Source: Streptomyces sp. SID8352 | GTDB lineage: Bacteria; Actinomycetota; Actinomycetes; Streptomycetales; Streptomycetaceae | DNA length: 64,000 bases | Direction: 5' to 3' | Assembly: GCF_009862265.1 (NCBI RefSeq) | Contig: NZ_WWGX01000043.1 | Location: 122,277 to 186,276 of the forward strand | Part shown: positions 26,300 through 34,914 of the stretch, one piece after another | Layout of the letters: the number at the start of each line of letters is the position of its first letter | Position numbering within the stretch: position 1 is the first letter of the stretch | The notes under the pieces: generated by a model | Database searches by the model: none | The model's input: the letters and a program-made list of their open reading frames with translations, nothing else | Told to the model about the DNA's origin: nothing | Program-made: the position numbers and the translations under genes

Positions 26300-27250
26300 T
26301 CAGGTGCCCCGGGCGTTCAGCGAGGCGAGATAGGCGTTGTACGCCTCCAGGTCCTTGTCGCCGTCCCGGTCGGCGGCCCGGTCGGTGCGCCGGGCCTGCC
26401 GCTGGTCCGAGGCGTACCACTGGAACAGCAGCGCGATCAGCACCAGCACGGACGGCACCTCGCTGAACGCCCAGGCGATGCCGCCCGCCGCGCTCTGGTC
26501 GGCCAGCGCGTCCAGGCCCAGCGAGGCGGGCGGCTCGCGGAAGGTCTCCACCAGCGGCTCGGTCGCCATCATCACCGCGATGCCGAAGAACGCGTGGAAC
26601 GGCATGCCCGCGAACAGCTCCAGGATGCGCATCAGATGGCTGGGGCGGTGCGGCCCCGGGTCGACGCCCATGATCGGCCAGAAGAAGACCATGCCCACCG
26701 CGAAGAAGTGCACCATCATTGTCACGTGCCCGGTGCGCGAGCCCATCAGGAAGTCGAACAGCGGGGTGAAGTACAGCGCGTACAGGCTCGCGATGAACAT
26801 GGGGATGGTGAAGCCCGGGTGCGTGATCACCCGCATGTAGCGGCTGTGCAGCAGCATGAGCAGCAGCTCGCGCGGACCCTTGCGGCCCCGCCCGGCCGGC
26901 GGCAGGGCCCGCAGCGCCAGTGTCACCGGGGCGCCCAGCAGCACCAGGATCGGCGCCACCATGCTGATGACCATGTGCTGCGCCATGTGCACGCTGAACA
27001 TGACCATGCCGTAGTCGTTGAGCCGGGTGCACATCACCGCGCCGATGCTCAGCACCCCGATGACGAACGCGACGGTCCGGCCCACCGGCCACCTGTCGCC
27101 GCGCCGCACCAGACGGACCACGCCCCAGCCGTACAGGCCCAGCCCCAGGAGGCAGGCGACCAGGAAGAACGGGTCCGCCGACCAGGCGAGACCGCGCTCC
27201 AGCGTGAACGGCGGCAGATCCGTCGTCATGCCGTGCCCGCTGTGATCCAT
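26300..27250 (-). CDS. Cytochrome c oxidase assembly protein (caa3 CtaG family)
   Basis: A 316-residue polytopic membrane protein (about seven segments) of the caa3_CtaG family, which helps load copper into cytochrome c oxidase. Typical features are SVHMAQHMVISMVAPILVLLGAP (about 85-107, conserved His) and FFWPIMGVDP with GMPFHAFFGIA further on. The N-terminus MDHSGHGM is His/Met-rich, which may bind copper. The ATG at 27250 follows GGAGCCGGCGG; the upstream in-frame extension was rejected as Arg/Ser-rich noise. Confidence 0.9.
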   Translation of the reverse strand: MDHSGHGMTTDLPPFTLERGLAWSADPFFLVACLLGLGLYGWGVVRLVRRGDRWPVGRTVAFVIGVLSIGAVMCTRLNDYGMVMFSVHMAQHMVISMVAPILVLLGAPVTLALRALPPAGRGRKGPRELLLMLLHSRYMRVITHPGFTIPMFIASLYALYFTPLFDFLMGSRTGHVTMMVHFFAVGMVFFWPIMGVDPGPHRPSHLMRILELFAGMPFHAFFGIAVMMATEPLVETFREPPASLGLDALADQSAAGGIAWAFSEVPSVLVLIALLFQWYASDQRQARRTDRAADRDGDKDLEAYNAYLASLNARGT

Positions 27251-27433
27251 CCGCCGGCTCCGTTTCGTGGGGTTTGAGCGCCGTCTGTCCGCCCCCAGAC
27301 TAGAACCGCCCCCGGCGGCATCCGTCACCGGGGGCGGGCCGAACGGCCCCGTGCGCGGACGGCCCGGCCCGGCGCCCGCCGACGCGGGCCCGCACCTGTC
27401 CCGCGGGCCGCCGGGCGGCCGGTCAGCGGCGGC

Positions 27434-28459
27434 TCACAGCACGCACTGCGCCTCGTCGTACCGCGAGTCCGGCACCGTCTTCAGCGACTCGACCGCCTCC
27501 GCGAGCGACACCATCACGATGTCCGTCCCGCGCAGTGCCGTCATCTGCCCGAACTCCCCGCGCCGCACCGCCTCCACCGCGTGCCAGCCGAAGCGGGTCG
27601 CCAGCACCCGGTCGTACGCCGTCGGCGTCCCGCCCCGCTGCACATGGCCGAGGATCACCGGCCGGGCCTCCTTGCCGAGCCGCTCCTCCAGCTCCACGGA
27701 GAGCTGGCGCGCTATCCCGGCGAAGCGCTCGTGGCCGTAGACGTCCTTGCCGCCCTCGTCGAAGTCCATGGTGCCGGGCCTCGGCTTGGCGCCCTCGGCC
27801 GCGACCACGATCGCGAACCGCTTGCCCGCGGCGAACCGGGCGCCGACCTTCGCGGCCAGCTCCTCGATGTCGAACGGCCGCTCCGGGACGACCACGGCGT
27901 GCGCCCCGGCCGCCATGCCCGAGTGCAGCGCGATCCAGCCGGTGTGGCGGCCCATGACCTCGACGATCAGCACCCGCTGGTGGGACTCGGCGGTGGTCTT
28001 CAGCCGGTCCAGCGCCTCGGTGGCGACGGTCACGGCGGTGTCGAAGCCGAAGGTCACGTCCGTGACCGCTATGTCGTTGTCGATGGTCTTCGGCACGCCG
28101 ACGATGGGCAGGCCGTTGTCCGACAGCAGCCGCGCGGCCTTCAGAGTGCCCTCGCCGCCGATCGGGATGATGGCGTCCAGACCGAGTTCCCGGACGTGGC
28201 CGCGAGCGCGCTCCACCCCGTCCCGCAGCTGCTCCGGGCGGACCCGGGAGGAGCCGAGAATGGTGCCGCCGCTGGCCAGGATGCCGCTGACCGCGTCGAG
28301 GTCGAGCTTGAGGTAGTCGGACTCCAGCAGGCCGCGCCAGCCGTCCCGGAACCCGATGACCTCGTCCCCGTGATCGACGACGGCGCGGTGGACCACCGAC
28401 CGGATGACGGCGTTCAGACCGGGGCAGTCACCGCCGGACGTGAGGACACCAATGCGCAT
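27434..28459 (-). CDS. pfkA: ATP-dependent 6-phosphofructokinase
   Basis: Phosphorylates fructose 6-phosphate in glycolysis. The 341-residue protein shows the nucleotide loop GVLTSGGDCPGLNAVIR (4-20), GGEGTLKAA (about 102-110), the catalytic PKTIDNDI (about 123-130), MGRHTGWIA and HVQRGGTPTAYDR. A Gly rather than Asp after GGE favours ATP over pyrophosphate. The Lys in PKTIDND places it in the actinobacterial group III rather than the E. coli type. Streptomyces has several pfkA copies; this one stands alone. Confidence 0.94.
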   Translation of the reverse strand: MRIGVLTSGGDCPGLNAVIRSVVHRAVVDHGDEVIGFRDGWRGLLESDYLKLDLDAVSGILASGGTILGSSRVRPEQLRDGVERARGHVRELGLDAIIPIGGEGTLKAARLLSDNGLPIVGVPKTIDNDIAVTDVTFGFDTAVTVATEALDRLKTTAESHQRVLIVEVMGRHTGWIALHSGMAAGAHAVVVPERPFDIEELAAKVGARFAAGKRFAIVVAAEGAKPRPGTMDFDEGGKDVYGHERFAGIARQLSVELEERLGKEARPVILGHVQRGGTPTAYDRVLATRFGWHAVEAVRRGEFGQMTALRGTDIVMVSLAEAVESLKTVPDSRYDEAQCVL

Positions 28460-28677
28460 AGCCCGAGATACCTTCTCCGCGTGGGCACGAGGACCGGACC
28501 GCGCTGTCCGGTTCGGATCCCCGCCACCCTAGCGGTACGGAAGGGCGGTGCCGTACTGTCCGTCCGCCTGCTGGACGAACCCCCGCTCACCTGTGCGGAT
28601 GCGATATCAGACGGGCTCTCGACGGCATCCCCGGACGGTCTTCGGGACGTTGACGCGGGTGTTGACGCGGGCGGGCC

Positions 28678-29406
28678 TCAGGCGGGCTGCTGGGCGGCGG
28701 CGATCCGCTCGTTGCGCAGCGCCTCGTACCAGCGGTCGTCGGTCGGCGGCAGCGCGTTGACGTCGAGGGCCAGCTTGAGCAGGTGGTCCGCGATCAGCGG
28801 GTTGCGCGCGAGCACCGGGCCGTGCATGTAGGTGCCGAAGACCGTGTCGTTGTACGCGCCCTCGCCGCCGTCGCCCGTGCCGTTCCCGTTGCCGAAGCGG
28901 ACCTGGGCGAAGGGCCGGGCGGTGGGGCCCAGATGAGTGACGCCCTGGTGGTTCTCGAAGCCCGTCAGCGGCGGCAGGCCGAGCCGCGGGTCGATGTCCG
29001 CGAGGACGTCGCCGACGCAGCGGGCGCCCTCGCCGCGGGTGGAGACCACGTCGAGCAGGGCGAGGCCCGGCTCGCGCTGGCCGAGGTCGTTGATGAACTC
29101 GTGGCCGAGGATCTGGTACCCGGCGCAGACCGAGAAGACGATCGCCCCGTTCTCCACGGCCCGGTACAGCCCGCCGTCCCGGCGCAGCCGCTCGGCCGCC
29201 AGCCGCTGCGGGCGGTCCTCGCCGCCGCCGATCAGGTAGATGTCCCCGGACGTCGGGATCGGCTGGTCGCTGCGCACGTCGAGCCGGGCCACGTCCAGGC
29301 CGCGCTGCCGGGCCCGGCGCTCCACCACCAGGGCGTTGCCCTGGTCGCCGTAGGTGCTGAGCAGGTCCGGGTAGATCCAGACGATCCGCAGTTGGTTGTC
29401 GCTCAC
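28678..29406 (-). CDS. gatD: Lipid II isoglutaminyl synthase glutaminase subunit GatD
   Basis: Glutamine amidotransferase subunit that feeds ammonia to MurT for amidation of the D-Glu of lipid II. The CobB/CobQ-like fold (242 residues) has the nucleophile Cys in FSVCAGYQILG (about 94) and the catalytic His in GTYMHGPVL near residue 190. The GTG at 29406 has GGGAG 7 bases upstream, while a GTG two codons earlier is also possible. It follows murT on the same strand with a 25-base gap, the usual murT-gatD operon. Confidence 0.93.
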   Translation of the reverse strand: MSDNQLRIVWIYPDLLSTYGDQGNALVVERRARQRGLDVARLDVRSDQPIPTSGDIYLIGGGEDRPQRLAAERLRRDGGLYRAVENGAIVFSVCAGYQILGHEFINDLGQREPGLALLDVVSTRGEGARCVGDVLADIDPRLGLPPLTGFENHQGVTHLGPTARPFAQVRFGNGNGTGDGGEGAYNDTVFGTYMHGPVLARNPLIADHLLKLALDVNALPPTDDRWYEALRNERIAAAQQPA

Positions 29407-29431
29407 GTCCACTCCCTGGGAGGTCGTACGG

Positions 29432-30670
29432 TCAGTTGCCGACGCGGCGGCGCAGGTCCTGGAAGGCGGTGTAGTTGGCGATGACCTCGATGCGTCCCGG
29501 CGGGCAGAGCTGCACCGCCTGGTCGAGGGTCTCGCACACCTGGAACTGCTGGCCCGCCACCTCCAGGCGCACCGCGAGGTCCAGCTTGCGGTCACCGAGG
29601 ACGCAGATCGGGTGGCCGGTCAGCCGGGTGTAGTCGACGTCCCACAGCCAGGAGGTGTCCGTGCCGTCGGCGCCGCGCGCGTTGACCGAGAGGATCACCG
29701 GGGCGGGCGGCGGGTCGATCAGGGAGAACGTCTCCAGCCAGCCCGCCGGGTTCTTGGCGAGCAGCAGCCGCAGGTCGCGGCCCTGGAACTGGACCACGTC
29801 GTAGCGTCCCGCCACCGCCTGCACCTGGTACATCCGTTCCAGGGCGACCTGCGGCGGAACGCCGAAGACGGCGGCCACGGCGGCCGAGGAGGCGGCGTTG
29901 GCCTTGTTGGCGCGGCCCGGGAGCTGGAGGTGGATCGGCCAGGCCGAACCGTGCGGGTCGAGGACGTGGTCGCCGGAGAGCGCCCAGCTCGGCGTGGGGC
30001 GGCGGAAGCCGCACTCGCCGCAGAACCAGTCGTCGCCGGGGCGCTGCATCACACCGCCGCAGGAGGGGCAGGACCAGGCGTCGTCCTTCCACATCTGCCC
30101 GGCGGCGACCCAGATCACGTTGGGGGAGGAGGACGCGGCCCACACCACCAGCGGGTCGTCGCAGTTGGCCACGATCACGGCCTTGGAACCGGCCAGGCCC
30201 TCGCGCCAGTTCTCGGCGAGCATGCGGGTCTCGGCCGCGCGGTCGAGCTGGTCGCGGGAGAGGTTGAGCAGGGCGATGCACTTGGGGGCGGTGTCCCGGG
30301 CGACGCCGGCGAGGTACTTCTCGTCGACCTCGATGACGCCGAACCGGGCGTCGGACCCGCCCGCGAGGGCCGAGGTGATGCCGGCCGGCATGTTGGCGCC
30401 GAGCGCGTTGGAGACGACCGGGCCGGCCGCCTTGAGCGCCTCGGCGATCAGCCGGGTGGTGGTGGTCTTGCCGTTGGTCGCGGAGACCAGGGTCACGTCC
30501 AGGTGCTGGGCGAGCCGGGCGAGGAGGTCGGGGTCGAGCTTCAGCGCGACCCGGCCGCCGATCACCGAACCGCTGCCGCGCCCCGCGGCGCGGGACGCCG
30601 CCGCGACCGCCTTGCCCGCGGTCACGGCCAGCTTGGCCCGCGGCGTGAGCGGGTCCGAGTTGCCTGCCAT
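29432..30670 (-). CDS. murT: Lipid II isoglutaminyl synthase ligase subunit MurT
   Basis: Mur-ligase-type ATP-dependent subunit amidating the alpha-carboxyl of D-Glu in lipid II, in complex with GatD. The 412-residue protein has the P-loop SATNGKTTTTR (about 63-73), a four-Cys zinc ribbon (CPSC and CGEC, about 205-230) inserted in the central domain as in other MurT proteins, and the DUF1727 C-terminal domain with DVDYTRL. The ATG at 30670 follows AAGGAGG; the longer frame is not supported by a ribosome site. Confidence 0.94.
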   Translation of the reverse strand: MAGNSDPLTPRAKLAVTAGKAVAAASRAAGRGSGSVIGGRVALKLDPDLLARLAQHLDVTLVSATNGKTTTTRLIAEALKAAGPVVSNALGANMPAGITSALAGGSDARFGVIEVDEKYLAGVARDTAPKCIALLNLSRDQLDRAAETRMLAENWREGLAGSKAVIVANCDDPLVVWAASSSPNVIWVAAGQMWKDDAWSCPSCGGVMQRPGDDWFCGECGFRRPTPSWALSGDHVLDPHGSAWPIHLQLPGRANKANAASSAAVAAVFGVPPQVALERMYQVQAVAGRYDVVQFQGRDLRLLLAKNPAGWLETFSLIDPPPAPVILSVNARGADGTDTSWLWDVDYTRLTGHPICVLGDRKLDLAVRLEVAGQQFQVCETLDQAVQLCPPGRIEVIANYTAFQDLRRRVGN

Positions 30671-30838
30671 CAGTTCTCGATCCTCCTTGCGTACGCGCCG
30701 CGCCTGAAGCCTGCCGGCCACGTGGTGTGAACGTCAGCCTATCCAGATCCCTTCGCACTCCCGAATCGCGGCACCGGCCGCGCGGCCCCGGCGGAGGGCG
30801 CTGACCGCCGTGGACACAGGGACCTTACTCTGGCCCGT

Positions 30839-31390
30839 ATGCGACAAGGCCCCATCCCCGGCGTCCGCGGGCGCGTACGGCCCCTCCGGCTCCTCGGCGA
30901 CCCCGTCCTGCACGCGCCCTGCGCGGAGGTCACCGACTTCGGTCCGCAACTGGCGGCGCTGGTGGAGGACTTGTTCGCCACCATGTACGCCGCGAACGGG
31001 GTGGGGCTGGCGGCCAACCAGACGGGTGAACCGGTCCGGGTCTTCGTCTACGACTGCCCGGACGACGAGGACGTCCAGCACCGGGGCCATGTGGTGAACC
31101 CCCGGCTGGTGGAGCGCGGCGGGATGGTGCTGCGCGGGCCCGAGGGCTGCCTGTCGCTGCCGGGTCTGGAGGCCGGGACGGAGCGGTACGACGAGGCCGT
31201 GGTGGAGGGGTTCACCGTCAGCGGTGAGCCGGTGCGGGTGCGCGGCACCGGGTTCTTCGCGCGCTGCCTCCAGCACGAGTGCGACCACCTGGACGGCGGT
31301 GTCTACAGCGACCGCCTCACCGGGTGGCGGCGGCGCAGGCTGCTGCGGAGGGCGGCCCGGGCGCCGTGGAGCGGGGGCACCCCGGGGTAG
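30839..31390 (+). CDS. def: Peptide deformylase
   Basis: Metalloenzyme removing the N-formyl group from nascent proteins. All three motifs are present in the 183-residue protein: GVGLAANQ (about 58-65), EGCLSLPG (about 102-109) and QHECDHLDG (about 145-153). The Cys and both His are the metal ligands. The Arg-rich C-terminal tail is not part of the fold. The start is the ATG at 30839, divergent from murT. Streptomyces usually has several deformylases, so this may not be the main one. Confidence 0.93.
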   Translation: MRQGPIPGVRGRVRPLRLLGDPVLHAPCAEVTDFGPQLAALVEDLFATMYAANGVGLAANQTGEPVRVFVYDCPDDEDVQHRGHVVNPRLVERGGMVLRGPEGCLSLPGLEAGTERYDEAVVEGFTVSGEPVRVRGTGFFARCLQHECDHLDGGVYSDRLTGWRRRRLLRRAARAPWSGGTPG

Positions 31391-31430
31391 GGCGCCCCGT
31401 CGGGGGCGATGCCCCTGCGGTCAGGGCGAG

Positions 31431-31490
31431 CCGGGCCGGACTGCGCCGGGCCGGACTGCGCCGGGCCGGACTGCGCCGGGCCGGACCGTG
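31431..31490. repeat. 15-bp tandem repeat, four copies
   Basis: Three exact copies of CCGGGCCGGACTGCG and a fourth with two changes lie 40 bp past the deformylase stop. The 208-bp gap holding them shows no gene. Confidence 0.88.
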
Positions 31491-31598
31491 CCGGACCGGG
31501 TCGGGTCGGGGGCGCGGGGCCGCCCGCCGTCGCCTCCCCTCTCCGCCACCGCCGACCGCCGCCGGACCCGGGTGCCGTCGCCACGGCCCCGGCCGCCG

Positions 31599-32255
31599 TC
31601 AGAACCCGGGGCCGCCCACCCGGTCGCCCGCCCCGGCCAGCCGCCCCCACAGCAGGTCGGCCAGGCTGCGCACCAACACCTCCCGGGAGCAGGGGCGTTC
31701 GCCGAGCCACCAGTCCCCGGCGGCGTGCATCATGCCGACGATGCCGTGTCCCCACACCCGGGCCCGCAGCGCGGTGTCGGGGCCGAGGTCGAGCCGTTCC
31801 TCGACGACCTTGCCGAGTTCCTCGCCCATCCGGCGCAGCAGGGGCGCCAGGTGCCTGCCGACGTCGAAGCCCTGCTCGCCCTGGTCGCCGGGGCCGGTGG
31901 CACCGTCGGCCGGGTGCATCAGGAAACGGTAGACCTGGGGGCGGGCCTCGATGGCCGCGAGATAGGTGTCCAGGGTGGCCTCGACCCGGCTGCGGCGGTC
32001 CGCCGGGGCGTCCAGCGCGGCGCGCAGCGAGTCGAGCAGGGCGTCGGTGTGGCGCTGGGCGAGGGCGGCATAGAGTCCGCTCTTGTCACCGAAGTGCCGG
32101 TAGAGGATCGGCTTGGTGATGCCGGCCTCGGCGGCGATGGCGTTCATGGAGGCACGCGGTCCGTCGCGCAGCACCACCCGGTCGGCGGCCTCCAGCAGTT
32201 CGCGCCGTCGGCGGTCGGCGGACCGTTGCTGCTCGGTCCGCTGCGTGGTGTCCAT
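31599..32255 (-). CDS. TetR-family regulator
   Basis: A 218-residue TetR/AcrR-type repressor. The N-terminal helix-turn-helix (about residues 15-62) contains SMNAIAAEAGITKPILYRHFGDK; the C-terminal effector region is helical with a GHGIVGMMHAAGDWWL segment. It is divergent from an acyl-CoA dehydrogenase gene, and the shared 173-bp gap contains three GGTAAC-type half-sites. That suggests control of the dehydrogenase and of itself by an acyl-CoA or fatty acid; the ligand is inference. The ATG at 32255 follows GGGGAGAGCAGG. Confidence 0.9.
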   Translation of the reverse strand: MDTTQRTEQQRSADRRRRELLEAADRVVLRDGPRASMNAIAAEAGITKPILYRHFGDKSGLYAALAQRHTDALLDSLRAALDAPADRRSRVEATLDTYLAAIEARPQVYRFLMHPADGATGPGDQGEQGFDVGRHLAPLLRRMGEELGKVVEERLDLGPDTALRARVWGHGIVGMMHAAGDWWLGERPCSREVLVRSLADLLWGRLAGAGDRVGGPGF

Positions 32256-32371
32256 CCTGCTCTCCCCACCCCGTGCTGTTTCGGTGACGCCTGCGCAAAC
32301 TAGCACTCGGCGGACGGGGTCCGGCGAACCGGATGGGGCGCCCCGGCGCGGGTTGACTTTCTCTACCAGCC

Positions 32372-32401
32372 GGTAACAGACTGCGAGTTACCGTAGGTAA
32401 C
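32372..32401. promoter_or_regulatory. Three-half-site operator for the TetR/acyl-CoA dehydrogenase pair
   Basis: GGTAAC (32372-32377), GTTACC (32387-32392) and GGTAAC (32396-32401). The last two form the palindrome GTTACC-GTA-GGTAAC; the first two form GGTAAC-N9-GTTACC. A TTGACT at 32353 could be a -35 box. The cluster ends 27 bp before the dehydrogenase ATG, where a repressor would block initiation. Confidence 0.65.
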
Positions 32402-32428
32402 ATGTTCAGGCGCGTCACTGGAGGGGAC

Positions 32429-33655
32429 ATGTCCGGGTTCACCATGGAGCTCAACGACGAACAGAAGGAGGTCCGGGACTGGCTGCACGGCTTCGCGGCC
32501 GACGTCATCCGTCCCGCGGCCGCCGAATGGGACGAGCGTGAGGAGACTCCCTGGCCGGTCATCCAGGAGGCGGCCAGGACCGGCGTCTACTCCCTCGACT
32601 TCTACGCGCGCCAGTACTTCGACCCCACCGGCCTCGGCATCCCGCTGGCGATGGAGGAGCTGTTCTGGGGCGACGCCGGTATCGCCCTGTCCATCGTCGG
32701 CACCGGCCTCGCCGCCGTCGGCGTCCTCGCCAACGGCACCGAGGAGCAGATCGGCACCTGGATCCCCCAGATGTACGGCGACGCCGACGACGTGAAGCTC
32801 GCCGCCTTCTGCTCCTCGGAACCCGACGCGGGCTCCGACGTGGCCGCGATGCGCACCCGCGCCGTACACGACGGGGCGAGGGACGAGTGGGTGCTCGACG
32901 GCACCAAGACCTGGGCCACCAACGGCGGCATCGCCGACGTCCACGTCGTCGTCGCCGTGGTCGACCCGGAGCTGGGCTCCAAGGGCCACGCCTCCTTCAT
33001 CGTCCCGCCCGGGACCCGGGGGCTGTCCCAGGGGCAGAAGTTCAGGAAGCACGGCATCCGCGCCTCGCACACCGCCGAGGTCGTCCTGGACGGCGTCCGG
33101 GTCCCCGGTTCCTGTCTGCTCGGCGGCAAGGAGCGGCTGGACGAGCGCCTCGCCCGCGCCCGGGAGAAGGCCCGCCCCGGGGGCGAGCGGGTGCGGAACG
33201 CCGCCATGGCGACCTTCGAGGCGTCCCGCCCGGCCGTCGGCGCCATGGCCGTCGGCACCGCCCGCGCCGCCTACGAGGTCGCCCTCGAATACGCCCGCAC
33301 CCGCGAGCAGTTCGGCCGGCCCGTCATCGACAACCAGGGCGTCGCCTTCCAGCTGGCCGACATGCGGACCTCCATCGACGCGGCCCGGCTGCTGGTGTGG
33401 CGGGCCTCCTGGATGGCGGCCAACGGACGCCCGTTCACGGCCGCCGAGGGCTCCATGTCCAAGCTGTTCGCCGGCGAGACGGCGAAGAAGGTCACCGCCG
33501 GGGCCGTGCAGATCCTCGGCGGCAACGGCTACACCCGGGAGTACCCGGTGGAGCGGATGCACCGGGACGCCGCGATCTACACGATCTTCGAGGGCACCAG
33601 CGAGATCCAGCGGCTGGTCATCGCCCGCGCCCTGTCGGGCGTGCCCATCCGGTAG
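32429..33655 (+). CDS. Acyl-CoA dehydrogenase
   Basis: FAD-dependent alpha,beta-dehydrogenation of an acyl-CoA, in fatty-acid or branched amino-acid breakdown. The 408-residue protein has the FAD/substrate segment AFCSSEPDAGSDVAAM, WATNGGIADVHVV, TREQFGRPVIDNQG and the catalytic base in TIFEGTSEIQRL. A charged insert (ERLDERLARAREKARPGG) around residue 240 lies in the middle domain. The ATG at 32429 follows GGAGGGGAC; the in-frame ATG at 32402 overlaps the operator and was not chosen. Acyl-chain preference is not evident. Confidence 0.93.
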   Translation: MSGFTMELNDEQKEVRDWLHGFAADVIRPAAAEWDEREETPWPVIQEAARTGVYSLDFYARQYFDPTGLGIPLAMEELFWGDAGIALSIVGTGLAAVGVLANGTEEQIGTWIPQMYGDADDVKLAAFCSSEPDAGSDVAAMRTRAVHDGARDEWVLDGTKTWATNGGIADVHVVVAVVDPELGSKGHASFIVPPGTRGLSQGQKFRKHGIRASHTAEVVLDGVRVPGSCLLGGKERLDERLARAREKARPGGERVRNAAMATFEASRPAVGAMAVGTARAAYEVALEYARTREQFGRPVIDNQGVAFQLADMRTSIDAARLLVWRASWMAANGRPFTAAEGSMSKLFAGETAKKVTAGAVQILGGNGYTREYPVERMHRDAAIYTIFEGTSEIQRLVIARALSGVPIR

Positions 33656-33682
33656 GGCCTCCGCAGCCGTCACCCGGCCCGC

Positions 33683-34897
33683 TCACCACGTCACGGGCAG
33701 GGCCTCGGGACCGCGGATCAGCGCGCCACGCTTGAAGGGGACCTCCTCCGGCGGCACCGCGAGCCTCATCCCCGGCACCCGCTCCAGCAGGGTGTCCAGC
33801 AGCAGCTCCGCCTCCAGCCGGGCCAGCGTCCCGGCGGGGCAGTGGTGCGGGCCGAAGCCGAAGGAAACATGCGGATTGGGGCTGCGGGAGAGGTCGATCG
33901 CCTCGGGGTCGGGGAAGACCCCGGGGTCGCGGTTGGCGGCCAGGTACGACACGTAGACCGCGTCGCCCGCCCGGATCCGCACCCCGTGCAACTCCACGTC
34001 CTCCAGCGCGATCCGGGACAGCCCCACCGCGTTGCGGTGCGGGATCCAGCGCAGCAGCTCGTCGACGGCGGCAGCCCGCGGCTCCGGAGCCGACCTCAGC
34101 CGCTCGGCCAGCTCGGGCCGGGTGAGCAAGAGGTGGAACATCTGGCCGCTGTTGTTGGTGACCGCCTCGCCGCCGATCTGCAGCAGCACCGCGAGGCCCA
34201 CCGCCTCCTCCTCGGTGATCCCGCCCCGCCCCACGGCGGCACCGAGCAGCGAGGTGACGTCCTCGGCGGTGCTCCGGGCGCGCGAGCCGATCAGGTCCGC
34301 GAAGTAGGCGCTCATCTCCCGCGTGGCCCGTTCGCTGACGTCCGCGCCGTGCGCGGCGGACAGGACGAGCCGCGTCCAGGTGTGCAGCGAGCCCCGGTCG
34401 GCGTCCGGAACCCCCATCAGCTCGCAGATGACGGCGACGGGGAACGGTCCCAGTACGGCCGCGGTGAGGTCGGCGGGCGGGCCCGCCGCCACCATGCCGT
34501 CCACCAGCCCGGCCAGCAGGGTCCGCGACCGCTCCCGGACCCGCTCCACGCCCCGGGCCGTGAACGCGGCGGCCACCGCGCCGCGCAGCCGGGTGTGGTC
34601 CGGCGGGTCGAGGAAGCCGACCGCGCCGCGCGCCGGGACGAAGTGCGGGGCGAGCCGGGTGACCTGACGTTCCATCACCGCCTCGCGACCGAACCGCGGG
34701 TCGTCGGTGACCAGCCGCACATCGTCGTAGCCGGTGACGAGCCAGGCCCAGCCCTCGCCGTCGGGCAGGGCGATCCGGGTGACCGGGCCCTCGCGCATCA
34801 GCCCGGCGAGGACCGGGTCGAACTCCGAGCCCGGCAGGTCGGCGACGGGCCACTCCCGTACGGGCGGCAGCGGCCGGGAGACCGTCTCTTCGCTCAT
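33683..34897 (-). CDS. Cytochrome P450, CYP158A-type (biflaviolin synthase-like)
   Basis: A 404-residue P450 whose sequence closely follows S. coelicolor CYP158A2, which couples flaviolin molecules oxidatively. Matching stretches include VTRLAPHF, ARGAVGFLDPPDHTRLR, LLQIGGEAVTNNSGQMF and ALIRGPEALPVTW. The haem ligand is Cys353 in FGFGPHHCPAG, and ExxR is in ELLRW. As in CYP158A2, the usual I-helix Thr is replaced by Ala245. In S. coelicolor the gene follows rppA; here the upstream sequence is an rppA pseudogene, so its substrate supply is uncertain. The start is the ATG at 34897; the longer frame is pseudogene sequence. Confidence 0.9.
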   Translation of the reverse strand: MSEETVSRPLPPVREWPVADLPGSEFDPVLAGLMREGPVTRIALPDGEGWAWLVTGYDDVRLVTDDPRFGREAVMERQVTRLAPHFVPARGAVGFLDPPDHTRLRGAVAAAFTARGVERVRERSRTLLAGLVDGMVAAGPPADLTAAVLGPFPVAVICELMGVPDADRGSLHTWTRLVLSAAHGADVSERATREMSAYFADLIGSRARSTAEDVTSLLGAAVGRGGITEEEAVGLAVLLQIGGEAVTNNSGQMFHLLLTRPELAERLRSAPEPRAAAVDELLRWIPHRNAVGLSRIALEDVELHGVRIRAGDAVYVSYLAANRDPGVFPDPEAIDLSRSPNPHVSFGFGPHHCPAGTLARLEAELLLDTLLERVPGMRLAVPPEEVPFKRGALIRGPEALPVTW

Positions 34898-34914
34898 GTG
34901 TTCCTCATGTCCTG

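Noticed and set aside
27434..28459. Pyrophosphate-dependent phosphofructokinase
   Set aside because: The motif is GGEGT with Gly at the discriminating position, which favours ATP; the Lys in PKTIDND alone is not decisive.
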